Shown here piece by piece: positions 1-8,442 of a stretch of DNA of 37,756 nt. Position 1 is the first letter of the stretch, and each line of letters begins with the position of its first letter. This DNA is from Sulfurospirillum sp. UBA6810 (GTDB lineage Bacteria; Campylobacterota; Campylobacteria; Campylobacterales; Sulfurospirillaceae), in NCBI GenBank assembly GCA_002469305.1, contig DKEY01000055.1:2091-39846 (forward strand). Reading direction: 5' to 3'. A program made the position numbers and the translations under genes. The notes under the pieces are model-generated. The model searched no databases and was not told the origin of the DNA. It worked only from the letters and a program-made list of their open reading frames with translations.

Positions 1-952
1 CATCAACACCACCTGTGAGGATTTTACCACTTGATGGAGTCACGGTGTTATAAGCACGTGCAAGACGAGTGATAGAATCTAGCAAGATGATAACATCTCT
101 TCCCATCTCTACACTTCTTTTTGCTTTTTCTATAACCAAATTTGCTACACGAACATGGTTTGCCGCTGGCATATCAAAAGTTGAACTAAAGACTTCGCCA
201 CGTACACATCTTTGCATGTCAGTAACCTCTTCAGGTCGCTCATCTACAAGTAAAACGATAAGTTCCATCTCAGGATGATTTCTAGCAATACCATGAGCCA
301 ACTCTTTCATAAGCTCTGTTTTACCACTTCTTGGAGGTGCTACGATAAGTCCACGCTGTCCCTTTCCAATAGGAGTAAATAAATCAAGAACACGGCCTGT
401 AATTCTAAGTGGATCGTACTCTAGTTTGATTGATTCAGTTGGATATAAAGGAGTTAAGTTTTCAAAAAGTGGACGTTTTCTACTATCTTTCATAGGAAGA
501 TAGTTGATAGCTTCTATTTTTAAAAGTGCATTATATCTCTCTTGGTCTTTTGGAGGACGCACTTGTCCTGTTACTATGTCACCACTACGAAGGGCAAACT
601 TGCGAACTTGAGTTGCGCTCACATAAGCATCATTTACGCTATCACTAAAGTTTGAATCCATAGCTCTTAAAAAGCCATAGCCTTCGTTTGTTATTTCTAA
701 GATACCTGTAAAAAGTATGAAACCGCCTTGTTTAACTTGAGCTTTGAGTATCTCAAACATCAAATCCTGACGTTTTAATTCGCTTGGATTTTCTATTTCT
801 AGATCAAGTGCAATTTCTATGAGTTTATCTAAGGGAGTGCTTCTAAGACCTTCTATCTTATAGCCTTCGACAGGTATGTGAGTTCTTGACTTGCTGCAAT
901 TTCCGTTTGGATTGCTTGGTTTTTGGTTGTTTGATGCGTTGTTTCCGCCCAT
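1..952 (-). CDS. rho: Transcription termination factor Rho, C-terminus cut by window edge
   Basis: Rho is the hexameric RNA-dependent ATPase that ends transcription. Reading the minus strand from the ATG at 952 gives about 317 open codons with no stop before position 1. Visible are the RNA-binding cold-shock region (SGDIVTGQVRPP), the Walker A loop APPRSGKT near residues 205-212, the conserved VDERPEEVTDMQRCV block and the Walker B region DVIILLDSITRLARAYNT near the edge. The start has an AGAAGG ribosome-binding site 4 bases upstream. Residues 1-22 form a short Asn/Ser-rich tail (MGGNNASNNQ) before the conserved RTHIPVEGYKI. About 100 C-terminal residues lie outside the window. The 195 bases between this start and the next gene (953-1147) hold no ORF I can support and probably carry the rho leader and promoter. 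Confidence 0.96.
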   Translation of the reverse strand, partial: MGGNNASNNQKPSNPNGNCSKSRTHIPVEGYKIEGLRSTPLDKLIEIALDLEIENPSELKRQDLMFEILKAQVKQGGFILFTGILEITNEGYGFLRAMDSNFSDSVNDAYVSATQVRKFALRSGDIVTGQVRPPKDQERYNALLKIEAINYLPMKDSRKRPLFENLTPLYPTESIKLEYDPLRITGRVLDLFTPIGKGQRGLIVAPPRSGKTELMKELAHGIARNHPEMELIVLLVDERPEEVTDMQRCVRGEVFSSTFDMPAANHVRVANLVIEKAKRSVEMGRDVIILLDSITRLARAYNTVTPSSGKILTGGVD

Positions 953-1147
953 TTTACCTTCTTTTAGTTTGATTGTGCTCTCTAAGCAGGACTTAAAAAG
1001 CCAGCTAACTTGTAGTTGCCAGTAGCTAGAAGCTAGTAGTATAAACTATTGTTAGCGTTTGTGAATTTGTATTAAGTTGCAGAAGTATTGCTTTTGCAAT
1101 TCTTATGTAGTTGTAAAGTGAAATTTTATAATAAAGCACGATTTTTG

Positions 1148-1549
1148 TCAAGAATACATATAGCCAAGTACAAACAAAGTTGGATAGATGATAAGGCTAG
1201 AAGCTTTTAGTAGTGGAGAAATTTTTGGATTGTCTCTTAGTACCTCTACAAGTGCCCCTAGACTTTTTTTCTTGTAAATTTTATCCATAATAGTGATTTT
1301 TATGCTTACATCAAATAGTTTGATGATAGTAAGCAAGGAAGCTACAAAAGAGTAATTTTGAAAATAGAGCTGAGCAAATATCACAAAATAAAGAGAAGGA
1401 TGGAGTATGATAAAAAGAAAAAGACTCTTTTTATAAAAGTAAAAAAGATTTTTTATATAATCTTGTATATGTGAACCTTTTTGCCAAAAGAGTTCAAAAA
1501 TCTCTAAAAATATAAGCATAATCAAAAAAAGTTCTATCTCTTGTAACAT
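1148..1549 (-). CDS. Small hypothetical integral membrane protein
   Basis: This 133-residue protein of unknown function is very hydrophobic. Likely membrane segments lie near residues 3-22, 42-62, 68-80 and 115-131, with a basic loop (MDKIYKKKS) around residue 88-96 that would be cytoplasmic. It resembles the small uncharacterised membrane proteins often found beside housekeeping genes in Campylobacterota, but I do not recognise a named family. It is read in the same direction as rho, 195 bases upstream of it, and diverges from ccoI across a 114-base gap. The start at 1549 is the only good ATG near the N-terminal hydrophobic segment. Confidence 0.6.
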   Translation of the reverse strand: MLQEIELFLIMLIFLEIFELFWQKGSHIQDYIKNLFYFYKKSLFLFIILHPSLYFVIFAQLYFQNYSFVASLLTIIKLFDVSIKITIMDKIYKKKSLGALVEVLRDNPKISPLLKASSLIIYPTLFVLGYMYS

Positions 1550-1590
1550 AATTCGCCCTTTATAATTATGAGAATTTTAACATAAATGTT

Positions 1591-1629
1591 TTACATGTAA
1601 GTCAATTATATAAAAAGTAGCGATATAAT
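1591..1629 (+). promoter_or_regulatory. Probable ccoI promoter with upstream palindrome
   Basis: A perfect TATAAT lies at 1624-1629, 34 bases before the ccoI ATG. The palindrome TTACATGTAA lies at 1591-1600, centred about 40 bases upstream of the start point predicted from that -10 box. That spacing would suit an activator site, but the same palindrome is frequent inside genes in this window, so its position may be chance. The -10 box is seen; the regulatory role is inference. Confidence 0.45.
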
Positions 1630-1663
1630 GACAATTTAATAAATAATATACAAAAAGAGTTTT

Positions 1664-4045
1664 ATGAAGAAAAGACGCTGTGACCACTGTCATTTGGAAT
1701 ACGAAGAATCAATACTTATAAAAGACCATGGCAAATTGTTTTGTTGCAAAGGTTGTCAAGGAGTTTATCATCTTCTCGCAGAAGAGGGATTGGGTGGGTT
1801 TTATGATAAGCTTGGAGAAAATACACTCTTACCACCTAGTGATATAAGTGATGATGTGAGTAAGTTTGATTTGGAGGGTTTTGTAAATAAATACGTAAAA
1901 CAAAAAGATGGTTTTAGTGAAATTTCACTCATCATCGATGGGATTCACTGTGCAGCTTGTGTCTGGCTCAATGAAAAAGTTTTACATAAAACAGATGGTA
2001 TCATAGAAGCTTCTATAAACCATACAAATAACAAAGCAAAAATAATCTGGGATAGTGATAGTATAAAGCTTTCTCAAATCATACAAACGATAAGAAGTAT
2101 AGGTTATAACGCTTATCCTTATGACCCAACACAGCAAGAAGAACAAGCAAATGCAAAAAGAAGAGATTACTACTCTAGGCTTTTAGTAGGTATCTTTACT
2201 ACGATGAATATCATGTGGATAGCCATAGCCCAATACAGCGGATACTTTACAGGTATGAGAGCTGATATAAAAAGTCTTTTGAATTTTGCAGAGTTTGTTT
2301 TAGCTACGCCAACACTTTTTTATACAGGATGGGTATATTTTAGAGGTGCTTACTATGGCATAAAAAATAAATTTGTCAATATGGATATCTTAGTTGCAAG
2401 TGGAGCTAGTAGCGCATATGCTTTCTCTATATACTCTATGTTTACTGGGCATGGCGAAGTTTATTTTGATTCTGTTACGATGATTATCACTTTTGTTTTT
2501 GCAGGCAAATACCTAGAAGTCCTTACACGTAAAAAAGCAGTCGATACACTTGATAGTTTTAGCTCATCTTTGCCAACAGAAGTTCTTGTTATAAAAAATG
2601 GTGAAAAGATACTCATAGGTGTAGAGAGTGTGACAGTAGGAGACGTTATCGAAGTAAGAAGTGGTGAAAAAGTAGTTATAGATGGGATTGTTACACATGG
2701 AGAGGGTTCGTTTGATTATGCAACGCTTAGTGGAGAGAGTGAGCCTGTACTTCTTAAAAAAGGTGATAAAATCCTCAGTGGTTCTATCTGTTTAGATAGT
2801 GTTATCAGATATGAAGCTATAAGCACCTATCAAACTTCTATGCTTTCTAAAATAGTCTCTCTTTTAGAAGATGCTATGGATAAAAAACCAAAGCTTGAGC
2901 AGTTGGCAAATGTTATATCTGGATATTTTTCAAGTATCATTTTGGTTTTAGCTATATTGACATTTTTTGCTTGGTTCTTTTATTCAAATTCTTTTGAACA
3001 CGCTTTGATAGTAGCAATTTCAGTTATCGTCATAGCTTGCCCGTGTGCTCTTGGACTCGCTACACCTGTGGCGACACTTGTAGGCATTTCAAAAGCAGCA
3101 AAAAAAGGGATACTTTTTAAAGAAGCAACATTTTTAGAAAGCATTGCAAAGTGTGATACTGTTGTACTAGATAAAACGGGTACGATTACTTGTGGAAAAC
3201 CAGAAGTTCTTTTACATGAATATCTAGGCTCTTTTGATAAAAATATCCTTTACTCCTTAGTAAGTGCTTCAAGTCACCCTGTAAGCAAAGGGGTGAAGCT
3301 GTTTTTACAAAAAGAACAGATGCAGAGTATAGAGTTGGAAAATATAAAAATCATAGAGGCAAAAGGGGTGAGAGCCGATTTTGATGGATCGTCATATGCC
3401 ATTGGAAATAGGGTGTTTATGGAAGAACTTGGCGTTACATGTAAAGAAAGTAAATCTTATGAAAACTACACACAATTGTACTTTTCAAAAGATAGCGAGT
3501 TACTCGCTGTTTTTGGCTTGAAAGACTCCCCAAGGCAGGGAGCAAAAGAGGCGATATCGTATCTTCAAAGTTTGGGGCTTGAGGTCTTAATGCTTACAGG
3601 TGATAATGAAAAAGTTGCCAAAACAATCTCTTTGGAGGTAGGGATAAGGAAGCATCAAAGTGGGTTGTTACCAACTCAAAAAGCAGATTTTATCAAAGTT
3701 CTAAGACAAGAAGGTAAAAGAGTGGTTATGGTGGGTGATGGCATCAACGATACTTTAGCTTTGTCATGTAGTGAAGTGGCTATAACATTGGGAAGTGGAA
3801 CAGATATAGCTGTCAATGTAAGTGATGTTGTGCTTATAAATGATAACTTTTTAGGGCTCAAAGAGATATTTAGAATTTCAAAATATACCTATGCCATTAT
3901 CAAGCAAAATCTTGCTTTTTCGATTCTCTACAATGTTATAACGGTGCCTCTAGCGATGGCTGGTTTTGTAATCCCTTTGGTTGCTGCTCTTTCGATGTCT
4001 TTTAGTTCTTTGATCGTTGTTGGCAATTCTATGAGAATCAAGTAG
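1664..4045 (+). CDS. ccoI: Copper-translocating P1B-type ATPase for cbb3 oxidase assembly (CcoI/FixI type)
   Basis: A 793-residue heavy-metal P-type ATPase that exports copper across the inner membrane for cbb3 cytochrome oxidase maturation. The N-terminus carries a cysteine cluster (C6, C9, C27, C28, C31) of the metal-binding domain typical of CcoI/FixI, then an HMA domain with CAAC at 96-99. The transmembrane metal site CPC is at 459-461, the phosphorylated aspartate is D503 in DKTGT, and the hinge motif GDGIND follows near the C-terminus. The N-terminal cysteine domain and the ccoS gene just downstream favour CcoI over a CopA detoxification pump. An exact TTACATGTAA lies inside the gene at 3435-3444, reading VTCK. 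Confidence 0.93.
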   Translation: MKKRRCDHCHLEYEESILIKDHGKLFCCKGCQGVYHLLAEEGLGGFYDKLGENTLLPPSDISDDVSKFDLEGFVNKYVKQKDGFSEISLIIDGIHCAACVWLNEKVLHKTDGIIEASINHTNNKAKIIWDSDSIKLSQIIQTIRSIGYNAYPYDPTQQEEQANAKRRDYYSRLLVGIFTTMNIMWIAIAQYSGYFTGMRADIKSLLNFAEFVLATPTLFYTGWVYFRGAYYGIKNKFVNMDILVASGASSAYAFSIYSMFTGHGEVYFDSVTMIITFVFAGKYLEVLTRKKAVDTLDSFSSSLPTEVLVIKNGEKILIGVESVTVGDVIEVRSGEKVVIDGIVTHGEGSFDYATLSGESEPVLLKKGDKILSGSICLDSVIRYEAISTYQTSMLSKIVSLLEDAMDKKPKLEQLANVISGYFSSIILVLAILTFFAWFFYSNSFEHALIVAISVIVIACPCALGLATPVATLVGISKAAKKGILFKEATFLESIAKCDTVVLDKTGTITCGKPEVLLHEYLGSFDKNILYSLVSASSHPVSKGVKLFLQKEQMQSIELENIKIIEAKGVRADFDGSSYAIGNRVFMEELGVTCKESKSYENYTQLYFSKDSELLAVFGLKDSPRQGAKEAISYLQSLGLEVLMLTGDNEKVAKTISLEVGIRKHQSGLLPTQKADFIKVLRQEGKRVVMVGDGINDTLALSCSEVAITLGSGTDIAVNVSDVVLINDNFLGLKEIFRISKYTYAIIKQNLAFSILYNVITVPLAMAGFVIPLVAALSMSFSSLIVVGNSMRIK

Positions 4046-4051
4046 GAGGAT

Positions 4052-4141
4052 ATGATGAAATTTTACAGAAGCTTTGCTTCGTGCTTCAGTGTTAGGAATT
4101 TGAATTGGAACTTGTTTCAATTCAAAGAAGTATATAAATGA
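4052..4141 (+). CDS. Candidate 29-residue leader micro-ORF between ccoI and ccoS
   Basis: A strong AGGAGG site (4045-4050 region) sits directly before two in-frame ATGs at 4052 and 4055. The frame runs 29 codons (MMKFYRSFASC... to ...KEVYK) and its TGA at 4139-4141 overlaps the ccoS ATG at 4138 in the classic ATGA arrangement. ccoS itself has only a weak site upstream, so translation of ccoS may be coupled to this micro-ORF. I recognise no family. The alternative is that the strong ribosome-binding site is a relic and the peptide is not made. Confidence 0.45.
   Translation: MMKFYRSFASCFSVRNLNWNLFQFKEVYK
4099..4126 (+). other. Hairpin before ccoS
   Basis: TTTGAATTG at 4099-4107 and CAATTCAAA at 4118-4126 form a perfect 9-base-pair stem around a 10-base loop. 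A smaller hairpin GAAGC/GCTTC lies at 4068-4080. There is no U tract, so it is not a normal terminator; it lies 11 bases before the ccoS ATG and could modulate its translation. Confidence 0.5.
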
Positions 4142-4377
4142 GTGGATGGGTTATAGCTATGATGCTTTTTGTATCAACACTTTTAGGAGCTCTTGGACTT
4201 TGGGCACTTCTTTGGGGTTTAAGAACAGGACAGTTTGATGACCCAAAAAAGTTCTTGGATGGAGCGCAATTAGATAGTGAAGAAGCTTTGCATGATGCTA
4301 TCATGATGGAAGAAAAAAAGAAAGAAATTTTAAAAAGAAGAGAAGAGAAAAAAGGCGGATATGCTCCGCCTGATTGA
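4138..4377 (+). CDS. ccoS: cbb3-type cytochrome oxidase assembly protein CcoS
   Basis: A 79-residue single-span inner-membrane protein needed for maturation of cbb3 oxidase. The N-terminal membrane helix covers about residues 5-27 and is followed by the family signature WGLRTGQFDDPKKFL, which matches CcoS proteins. The C-terminal tail is longer and highly charged (EEKKKEILKRREEKK) compared with the shortest family members. Its last codons (GGYAPP) coincide with a GC-rich hairpin that serves the opposite strand. It is co-oriented with ccoI and probably co-transcribed. Confidence 0.9.
   Translation: MSGWVIAMMLFVSTLLGALGLWALLWGLRTGQFDDPKKFLDGAQLDSEEALHDAIMMEEKKKEILKRREEKKGGYAPPD
4348..4370 (-). 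terminator. Intrinsic terminator for the cytochrome c gene, inside ccoS
   Basis: Read on the minus strand, GGCGGA (loop GCATA) TCCGCC is followed at once by six T. The stem occupies 4354-4359 and 4365-4370 and the T tract is the complement of A4348-4353. It lies 8 bases past the cytochrome gene's stop at 4378. The same bases encode the last residues of CcoS on the other strand. Confidence 0.75.
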
Positions 4378-4671
4378 TTACTTTAAGCTAGAGATATATG
4401 TTCCAAGAGCATTTATTTCTTCATCACTAAGCTTAATAACTTGACCTTTCATAGTACCCTTTAGTGGACCACCATATGTACCGTCTTTGTAGCCTTTTAG
4501 TGATGCAACGATCTGCTCACTTGTCCAACCAGCAATGATTTGAGACTTGTTAAGAGCTTTTTTCTCAGCTTTTGCACCATGACAGGCTGCACACTTTTTG
4601 TATAAAGCTGCACCATCTGCTGCTAGAAGAGATGTAGCCGCAAACACAAGAATTAATAATAGTTTTTTCAT
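4378..4671 (-). CDS. Class I c-type cytochrome (cytochrome c553-like), periplasmic
   Basis: A 97-residue monoheme cytochrome c. Residues 1-18 are a signal peptide (MKKLLLILVFAATSLLAA). The heme attachment motif CAACH is at 27-31 and a Met ligand is plausible in the GTMKGQ segment, followed by the C-terminal helix DEEINALGTYI. Small c553-type cytochromes donate electrons to cbb3 oxidase in Campylobacterota, which fits its position tail to tail with ccoI-ccoS; the stop codons are adjacent (4377/4378). A -10 box (TATAAT, complement of 4698-4703) and an AGGAG site upstream support the start. Confidence 0.9.
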   Translation of the reverse strand: MKKLLLILVFAATSLLAADGAALYKKCAACHGAKAEKKALNKSQIIAGWTSEQIVASLKGYKDGTYGGPLKGTMKGQVIKLSDEEINALGTYISSLK

Positions 4672-4697
4672 AAGAACTCCTAGTTAAATTTGTCACA

Positions 4698-4703
4698 ATT
4701 ATA
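4698..4703 (-). promoter_or_regulatory. -10 box of the cytochrome c gene
   Basis: The minus strand reads TATAAT here, 26 bases before the ATG at 4671, with an AGGAG ribosome-binding site between them. Confidence 0.55.
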
Positions 4704-4777
4704 GCGCACTAGCCTTTAAAAATACTTATTTTTACACATCAATATTTCTCTTGGTGCTTTCTATAATAGTAATAATG

Positions 4778-4783
4778 TATAAT
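4778..4783 (+). promoter_or_regulatory. -10 box of the TPR gene
   Basis: TATAAT lies 27 bases before the ATG at 4811. A second TATAAT lies at 4762-4767. Both fall inside a longer frame that could be opened from a TTG at 4751, which argues that the TTG is not the true start. Confidence 0.5.
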
Positions 4784-4810
4784 TTTCACAATGCAAGGAA
4801 AAGGCGATAT

Positions 4811-5515
4811 ATGAGGCTTTTAACAATAATTTTTTTCATATTTTCTTATGTGCATGCTGAGGAAGTTTATGGTGTTTGTCAACTTGACACTATGGATACA
4901 GATACGGCTAAAGAGTATATAGAAAAAGTATTAGATAAGAAACCAAAAAACGTAGAATGTACGATACAACTAGCAAATCTTTACCTTAAAAAAGGGGAAC
5001 TCTCACGAGGATTTGATTTGGTTGTGAGAGCATATGCGCTCAATCCTGAAGCCGTAAGAGTGAGTATCGTATCTCCTATCTTGGAGTTTGCTCTAAAAAT
5101 GGCAGACTTGAAAAAAAGGGCATTAGAAACCGATAAAAAGGAACTCTGGAATCAAATAGGCGATGGTTATTATGAGATGGGTGTCTATAAAGAGGCTTTG
5201 AATGCTTATGAAAAAAGTATTGAGATAGATAGAACCCAACAAGAAATCGGTCTCAAACTTGCTCTTAGTTATAGAAAAAGTGGACAGACTTATAAAGCAC
5301 TTGAAGAGTTAAAAACGCTTTTAGAACTAGATGAAAATAATTTTTATGCAAATTACTATTTTGGCAAAATTTTAAAATATTCTATAAAAGACACAATCAA
5401 CTCAAAAAAGTACTTTCAAAAAGCTCGCGAAGTTTTAGAAGCAAACAAACAATCTGTTTTAGAAAAAGAGTATCCTAAATTTTTAAGTGATATAATCTAC
5501 GAACTTAGTATTTGA
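4811..5515 (+). CDS. Exported tetratricopeptide-repeat protein
   Basis: A 234-residue protein with a cleavable signal peptide (MRLLTIIFFIFSYVHA) followed by TPR-like helices. The clearest repeats are WNQIGDGYYEMGVYKEAL and the pair that follows, roughly residues 110-200. The frame is open upstream to a TTG at 4751, but the signal peptide begins exactly at 4811 and the -10 boxes lie between, so I use 4811. TPR proteins are scaffolds; the partner is unknown. It is followed after 17 bases by gmhB and may head the heptose operon. Confidence 0.75.
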   Translation: MRLLTIIFFIFSYVHAEEVYGVCQLDTMDTDTAKEYIEKVLDKKPKNVECTIQLANLYLKKGELSRGFDLVVRAYALNPEAVRVSIVSPILEFALKMADLKKRALETDKKELWNQIGDGYYEMGVYKEALNAYEKSIEIDRTQQEIGLKLALSYRKSGQTYKALEELKTLLELDENNFYANYYFGKILKYSIKDTINSKKYFQKAREVLEANKQSVLEKEYPKFLSDIIYELSI

Positions 5516-5532
5516 CTTAAAAAAGGGCTTTT

Positions 5533-6042
5533 TTGAATAAAGCAGTATTTTTAGATAGAGATGGCATCATCAATGTAGATAAATCTTATCTTTACAGAGT
5601 AGAAGATTTTGAGTTTTGTGATGGTATTTTTGACTCTCTCAAACATTTTCAGAAATTGGGTTATATGCTTATTGTAGTTACAAATCAATCTGGTATCGGT
5701 AGAGGATACTACAGTGAAAATGACTTTCAAAAATTAACTTCTTGGATGGTGCAAGAGCTTCAAAATCAAGGTATAACAATTTCACAAGTCTATCACTGTC
5801 CTCATGATCCACAAGAAAATTGTACATGTAGAAAACCAAAGATAGGCATGTTTGAAAAGGCTTTAAAAGAGTTTGGTATAGATATGAAAAATTCGTGGAT
5901 GATAGGCGATAAAAGTAGCGATATGGAAGCTGCTATAAATGCAAATATACCAAATACTATTCTCGTAAATACTCTTACATGTAAAGAAGCAAAATTTTGT
6001 GTTAAAACTATTTTAGATACAATTGAGCTTATAAAAAAATAG
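5533..6042 (+). CDS. gmhB: D-glycero-beta-D-manno-heptose 1,7-bisphosphate 7-phosphatase
   Basis: A 169-residue HAD-family phosphatase that removes the 7-phosphate in ADP-heptose synthesis. The nucleophile motif is FLDRDG with D8 and D10, the TNQSG motif is at 50-54, and the zinc loop ligands are C89, H91, C97 and C99. The acidic motif is IGDKSSD near 124-130. The start is a TTG at 5533; no ATG would preserve the first beta strand. An exact TTACATGTAA at 5975-5984 encodes LTCK near the C-terminus. hldD follows after 8 bases. Confidence 0.95.
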   Translation: MNKAVFLDRDGIINVDKSYLYRVEDFEFCDGIFDSLKHFQKLGYMLIVVTNQSGIGRGYYSENDFQKLTSWMVQELQNQGITISQVYHCPHDPQENCTCRKPKIGMFEKALKEFGIDMKNSWMIGDKSSDMEAAINANIPNTILVNTLTCKEAKFCVKTILDTIELIKK

Positions 6043-6050
6043 GTATATAT

Positions 6051-7034
6051 ATGAAGTATAATGATATAGATTTTAATGACAAGTGCGTACTTATAACTGG
6101 TGGGGCTGGTTTTATAGGAAGCAATCTTGCTTTTTACTTTCAAGAAAATTTTCCTACATGTAAGGTTGTCGTTTTTGATAAGTTTAGAAATGAAGAGACT
6201 TTTAGCAATGGTAATTTAAAAAGTTTTGGGCATTTTCAAAATTTACTTGGTTTTAGAGGCGAAGTAATCAGTGGGGATATAAACTCCAGTGAGGATATAA
6301 AAAAACTAGAAACTTATAAATTTGATTATATCTTTCATGAGGCTGCAATATCTGATACTACAGTAAGTGACCAAGCTTTAATGATACAAACCAATGTCAA
6401 TGCCTTTAAGAGCCTTCTTGATATGGCAGTAAAGATGAATGCAAGTATGGTATATGCTTCATCCGCGGCAACTTATGGAGATAGTGATATTTTTAGTATA
6501 GGATATGAAAAACCAAACAATGTCTATGGTTTTTCTAAGCTGATGATGGATAATGTAGCAAAAAAATATATGGATAAGATTTCAGTTGTAGGCTTGAGAT
6601 ATTTTAATGTTTATGGGCAAAGAGAATTTTTTAAAAACAAAACATCCTCTATGGTACTTCAATTTGGACTACAACTCTTACGTGGGGAGAGTGCAAAACT
6701 TTTTGAAGGTAGTGATAAAATAAAAAGAGATTTTATCTATGTAGAAGATGTGATACAAGCAAATATAAAAGCATGCAAGCCTAAAAAAAGTGGGATTTAT
6801 AATGTAGGAACAGGAAAAGCTCGAAGTTTCCAAGACATAGTAGATATCCTAAAAACTGAGCTTGATATACAAAGAGAAGATGTCTATATCCCAAATCCTT
6901 TTGTTGGACAGTATCAGTTTTTTACTCAGGCGGATATCTCTACAAGCTGCGAATTTCTAGACTATGCACCAAGATTTGAGCTAGAAGAGGGAATAAAATC
7001 GTATATAGAAGATATAAAGAAAATTCATGGATAG
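6051..7034 (+). CDS. hldD: ADP-L-glycero-D-manno-heptose 6-epimerase
   Basis: A 327-residue extended SDR enzyme that makes the final L,D epimer of ADP-heptose for the LPS core. The NADP-binding motif GGAGFIGSNLAF is near residues 17-28 and is followed by VFDKFRN typical of HldD. The active-site residues are in SSAATYG and YGFSKLMMDN (Tyr and Lys spaced by three). Length matches the family. The stop overlaps the hldE start by 8 bases, so expression is probably coupled. Confidence 0.95.
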   Translation: MKYNDIDFNDKCVLITGGAGFIGSNLAFYFQENFPTCKVVVFDKFRNEETFSNGNLKSFGHFQNLLGFRGEVISGDINSSEDIKKLETYKFDYIFHEAAISDTTVSDQALMIQTNVNAFKSLLDMAVKMNASMVYASSAATYGDSDIFSIGYEKPNNVYGFSKLMMDNVAKKYMDKISVVGLRYFNVYGQREFFKNKTSSMVLQFGLQLLRGESAKLFEGSDKIKRDFIYVEDVIQANIKACKPKKSGIYNVGTGKARSFQDIVDILKTELDIQREDVYIPNPFVGQYQFFTQADISTSCEFLDYAPRFELEEGIKSYIEDIKKIHG

Positions 7035-8442
7035 ATTAAGAAACTATAAGCCAAATATACTAGTCGTAGGTGATTTGATGCTTGATCACTATCTATGGGG
7101 AAAGTGCGAACGCATCTCTCCTGAAGCTCCTGTCCAAGTTGTTGAGATACAAAGAGAGACAACAGTTCTAGGAGGGGCAGGAAATGTGATAAATAACCTT
7201 CTTAGCCTTGGTGCGAACGTGAGTGTTCTCAGTGTCATTGGCGAAGATGAAAATGGACAAGAACTTTTAGCTATGCTGCAAAAATCAGGTGCAAATGCAA
7301 GTGATATCAGCAAACAAAGTCAAAGAAAAACAAGTAAAAAAAGCCGTGTCATTGCATCACACCAACAAATCATCAGATATGATAGTGAATCAAAAGAAGA
7401 TATAAGTGAGCAAAGTGAAGAAAAACTTTTAAGTGCTTATGAAAAGATGGTAAAAAGATTTGATGCTATTTTGCTTTCAGATTATGGCAAAGGCGTGCTA
7501 ACACAAAATCTTACATGTAAACTCATAGAAAAAGCAAAAGAGCATAAAAAGCTTGTTTTGGTTGATCCAAAAGGCGAAGATTATAGTAAATATAGTGGTG
7601 CAACTCTCATCACTCCAAACAAAAAAGAGGCGAGCTTAGCAAGTAAGATCGATATCGTAGATGAAATAAGTTTACATAAAGCAGGGTTGTTTTTAAAGTC
7701 TACATGCAAACTTGATTATGCCATCATCACACTAAGTGAAGAGGGTATGGCAATTTTTGGTGAAGAAGTCACAAAAGTACCTACAGTAGCACGTGAAGTT
7801 TATGATGTTACAGGGGCAGGGGATACAGTGCTTGCTTCTTTTGGATATGCTCTTTCTGCTGGACTTGATATAAAAGAAGCGGCTCTTTTTGCCACAAGTG
7901 CAGCAGCTGTTGTTGTTGGGAAACTTGGAAGTGCGACAGTAAGTCTTGATGAGATTGATATGTACGAACACTCTTTGCGCAGTGGAGTTGCTAGTAGTAA
8001 AATCAAAACAAAAGATGAGATCGTAGCACTTTTGAAAAATTTTCCAAACAAAAAGGTAGTCTTTACAAATGGCTGCTTTGATATCTTGCATGTAGGGCAT
8101 GTAAAGTACTTAGAAGTTGCAAAAAGCTTTGGAGATATCCTTATCGTTGGGCTTAATTCTGATGCTTCTGTAAAAAGACTCAAAGGAGAAAGTCGTCCTA
8201 TCAACCAAAGTGAAGATAGAGCCTATATATTAAGTGCCATTGAAGCTGTGAGCTATGTTGTGGAATTTGAAGAAGATACTCCCTATGAGTTGATATCCGC
8301 TATAAAACCAGATGTACTTGTGAAAGGTGGAGACTATAAAGACAAAGTTGTAGTTGGAAGTGACGTAGCAAAAGAAGTACGTTTAGTGGATTTTGTGGAT
8401 GGAAAAAGCACGACAAAGATAATAGAAAAGGCAAGATTATGA
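7027..8442 (+). CDS. hldE: Bifunctional heptose 7-phosphate kinase / heptose 1-phosphate adenylyltransferase
   Basis: A 471-residue fusion of two enzymes of ADP-heptose synthesis. The N-terminal ribokinase-like domain (about 1-320) has GDLMLDHYLWG, the GGAGNV motif and the catalytic loop DVTGAGDTVLASF with the base at D266. The C-terminal nucleotidyltransferase domain (about 340-471) has FTNGCFDILHVGHVKYL with the HxGH motif at 355-358. Both domains look intact. TTACATGTAA at 7511-7520 encodes LTCK. The stop overlaps the gmhA ATG (ATGA). Confidence 0.96.
   Translation: MDRLRNYKPNILVVGDLMLDHYLWGKCERISPEAPVQVVEIQRETTVLGGAGNVINNLLSLGANVSVLSVIGEDENGQELLAMLQKSGANASDISKQSQRKTSKKSRVIASHQQIIRYDSESKEDISEQSEEKLLSAYEKMVKRFDAILLSDYGKGVLTQNLTCKLIEKAKEHKKLVLVDPKGEDYSKYSGATLITPNKKEASLASKIDIVDEISLHKAGLFLKSTCKLDYAIITLSEEGMAIFGEEVTKVPTVAREVYDVTGAGDTVLASFGYALSAGLDIKEAALFATSAAAVVVGKLGSATVSLDEIDMYEHSLRSGVASSKIKTKDEIVALLKNFPNKKVVFTNGCFDILHVGHVKYLEVAKSFGDILIVGLNSDASVKRLKGESRPINQSEDRAYILSAIEAVSYVVEFEEDTPYELISAIKPDVLVKGGDYKDKVVVGSDVAKEVRLVDFVDGKSTTKIIEKARL

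Noticed and set aside
69..278. Plus-strand 69-codon frame near the left edge
   Set aside because: It is the shadow of rho, whose motifs are clear on the minus strand.
953..1147. Possible tRNA or small RNA upstream of rho
   Set aside because: No cloverleaf or strong hairpin with a T tract could be found; only short AGCTAG duplications are visible.
4751..4810. Upstream TTG start for the TPR gene
   Set aside because: The extension places two -10 boxes inside the gene and puts 20 residues before a clear signal peptide.
7732..8204. Long minus-strand frames opposite hldE
   Set aside because: They mirror conserved hldE codons, have no recognisable motif or ribosome-binding site, and hldE is complete on the plus strand.
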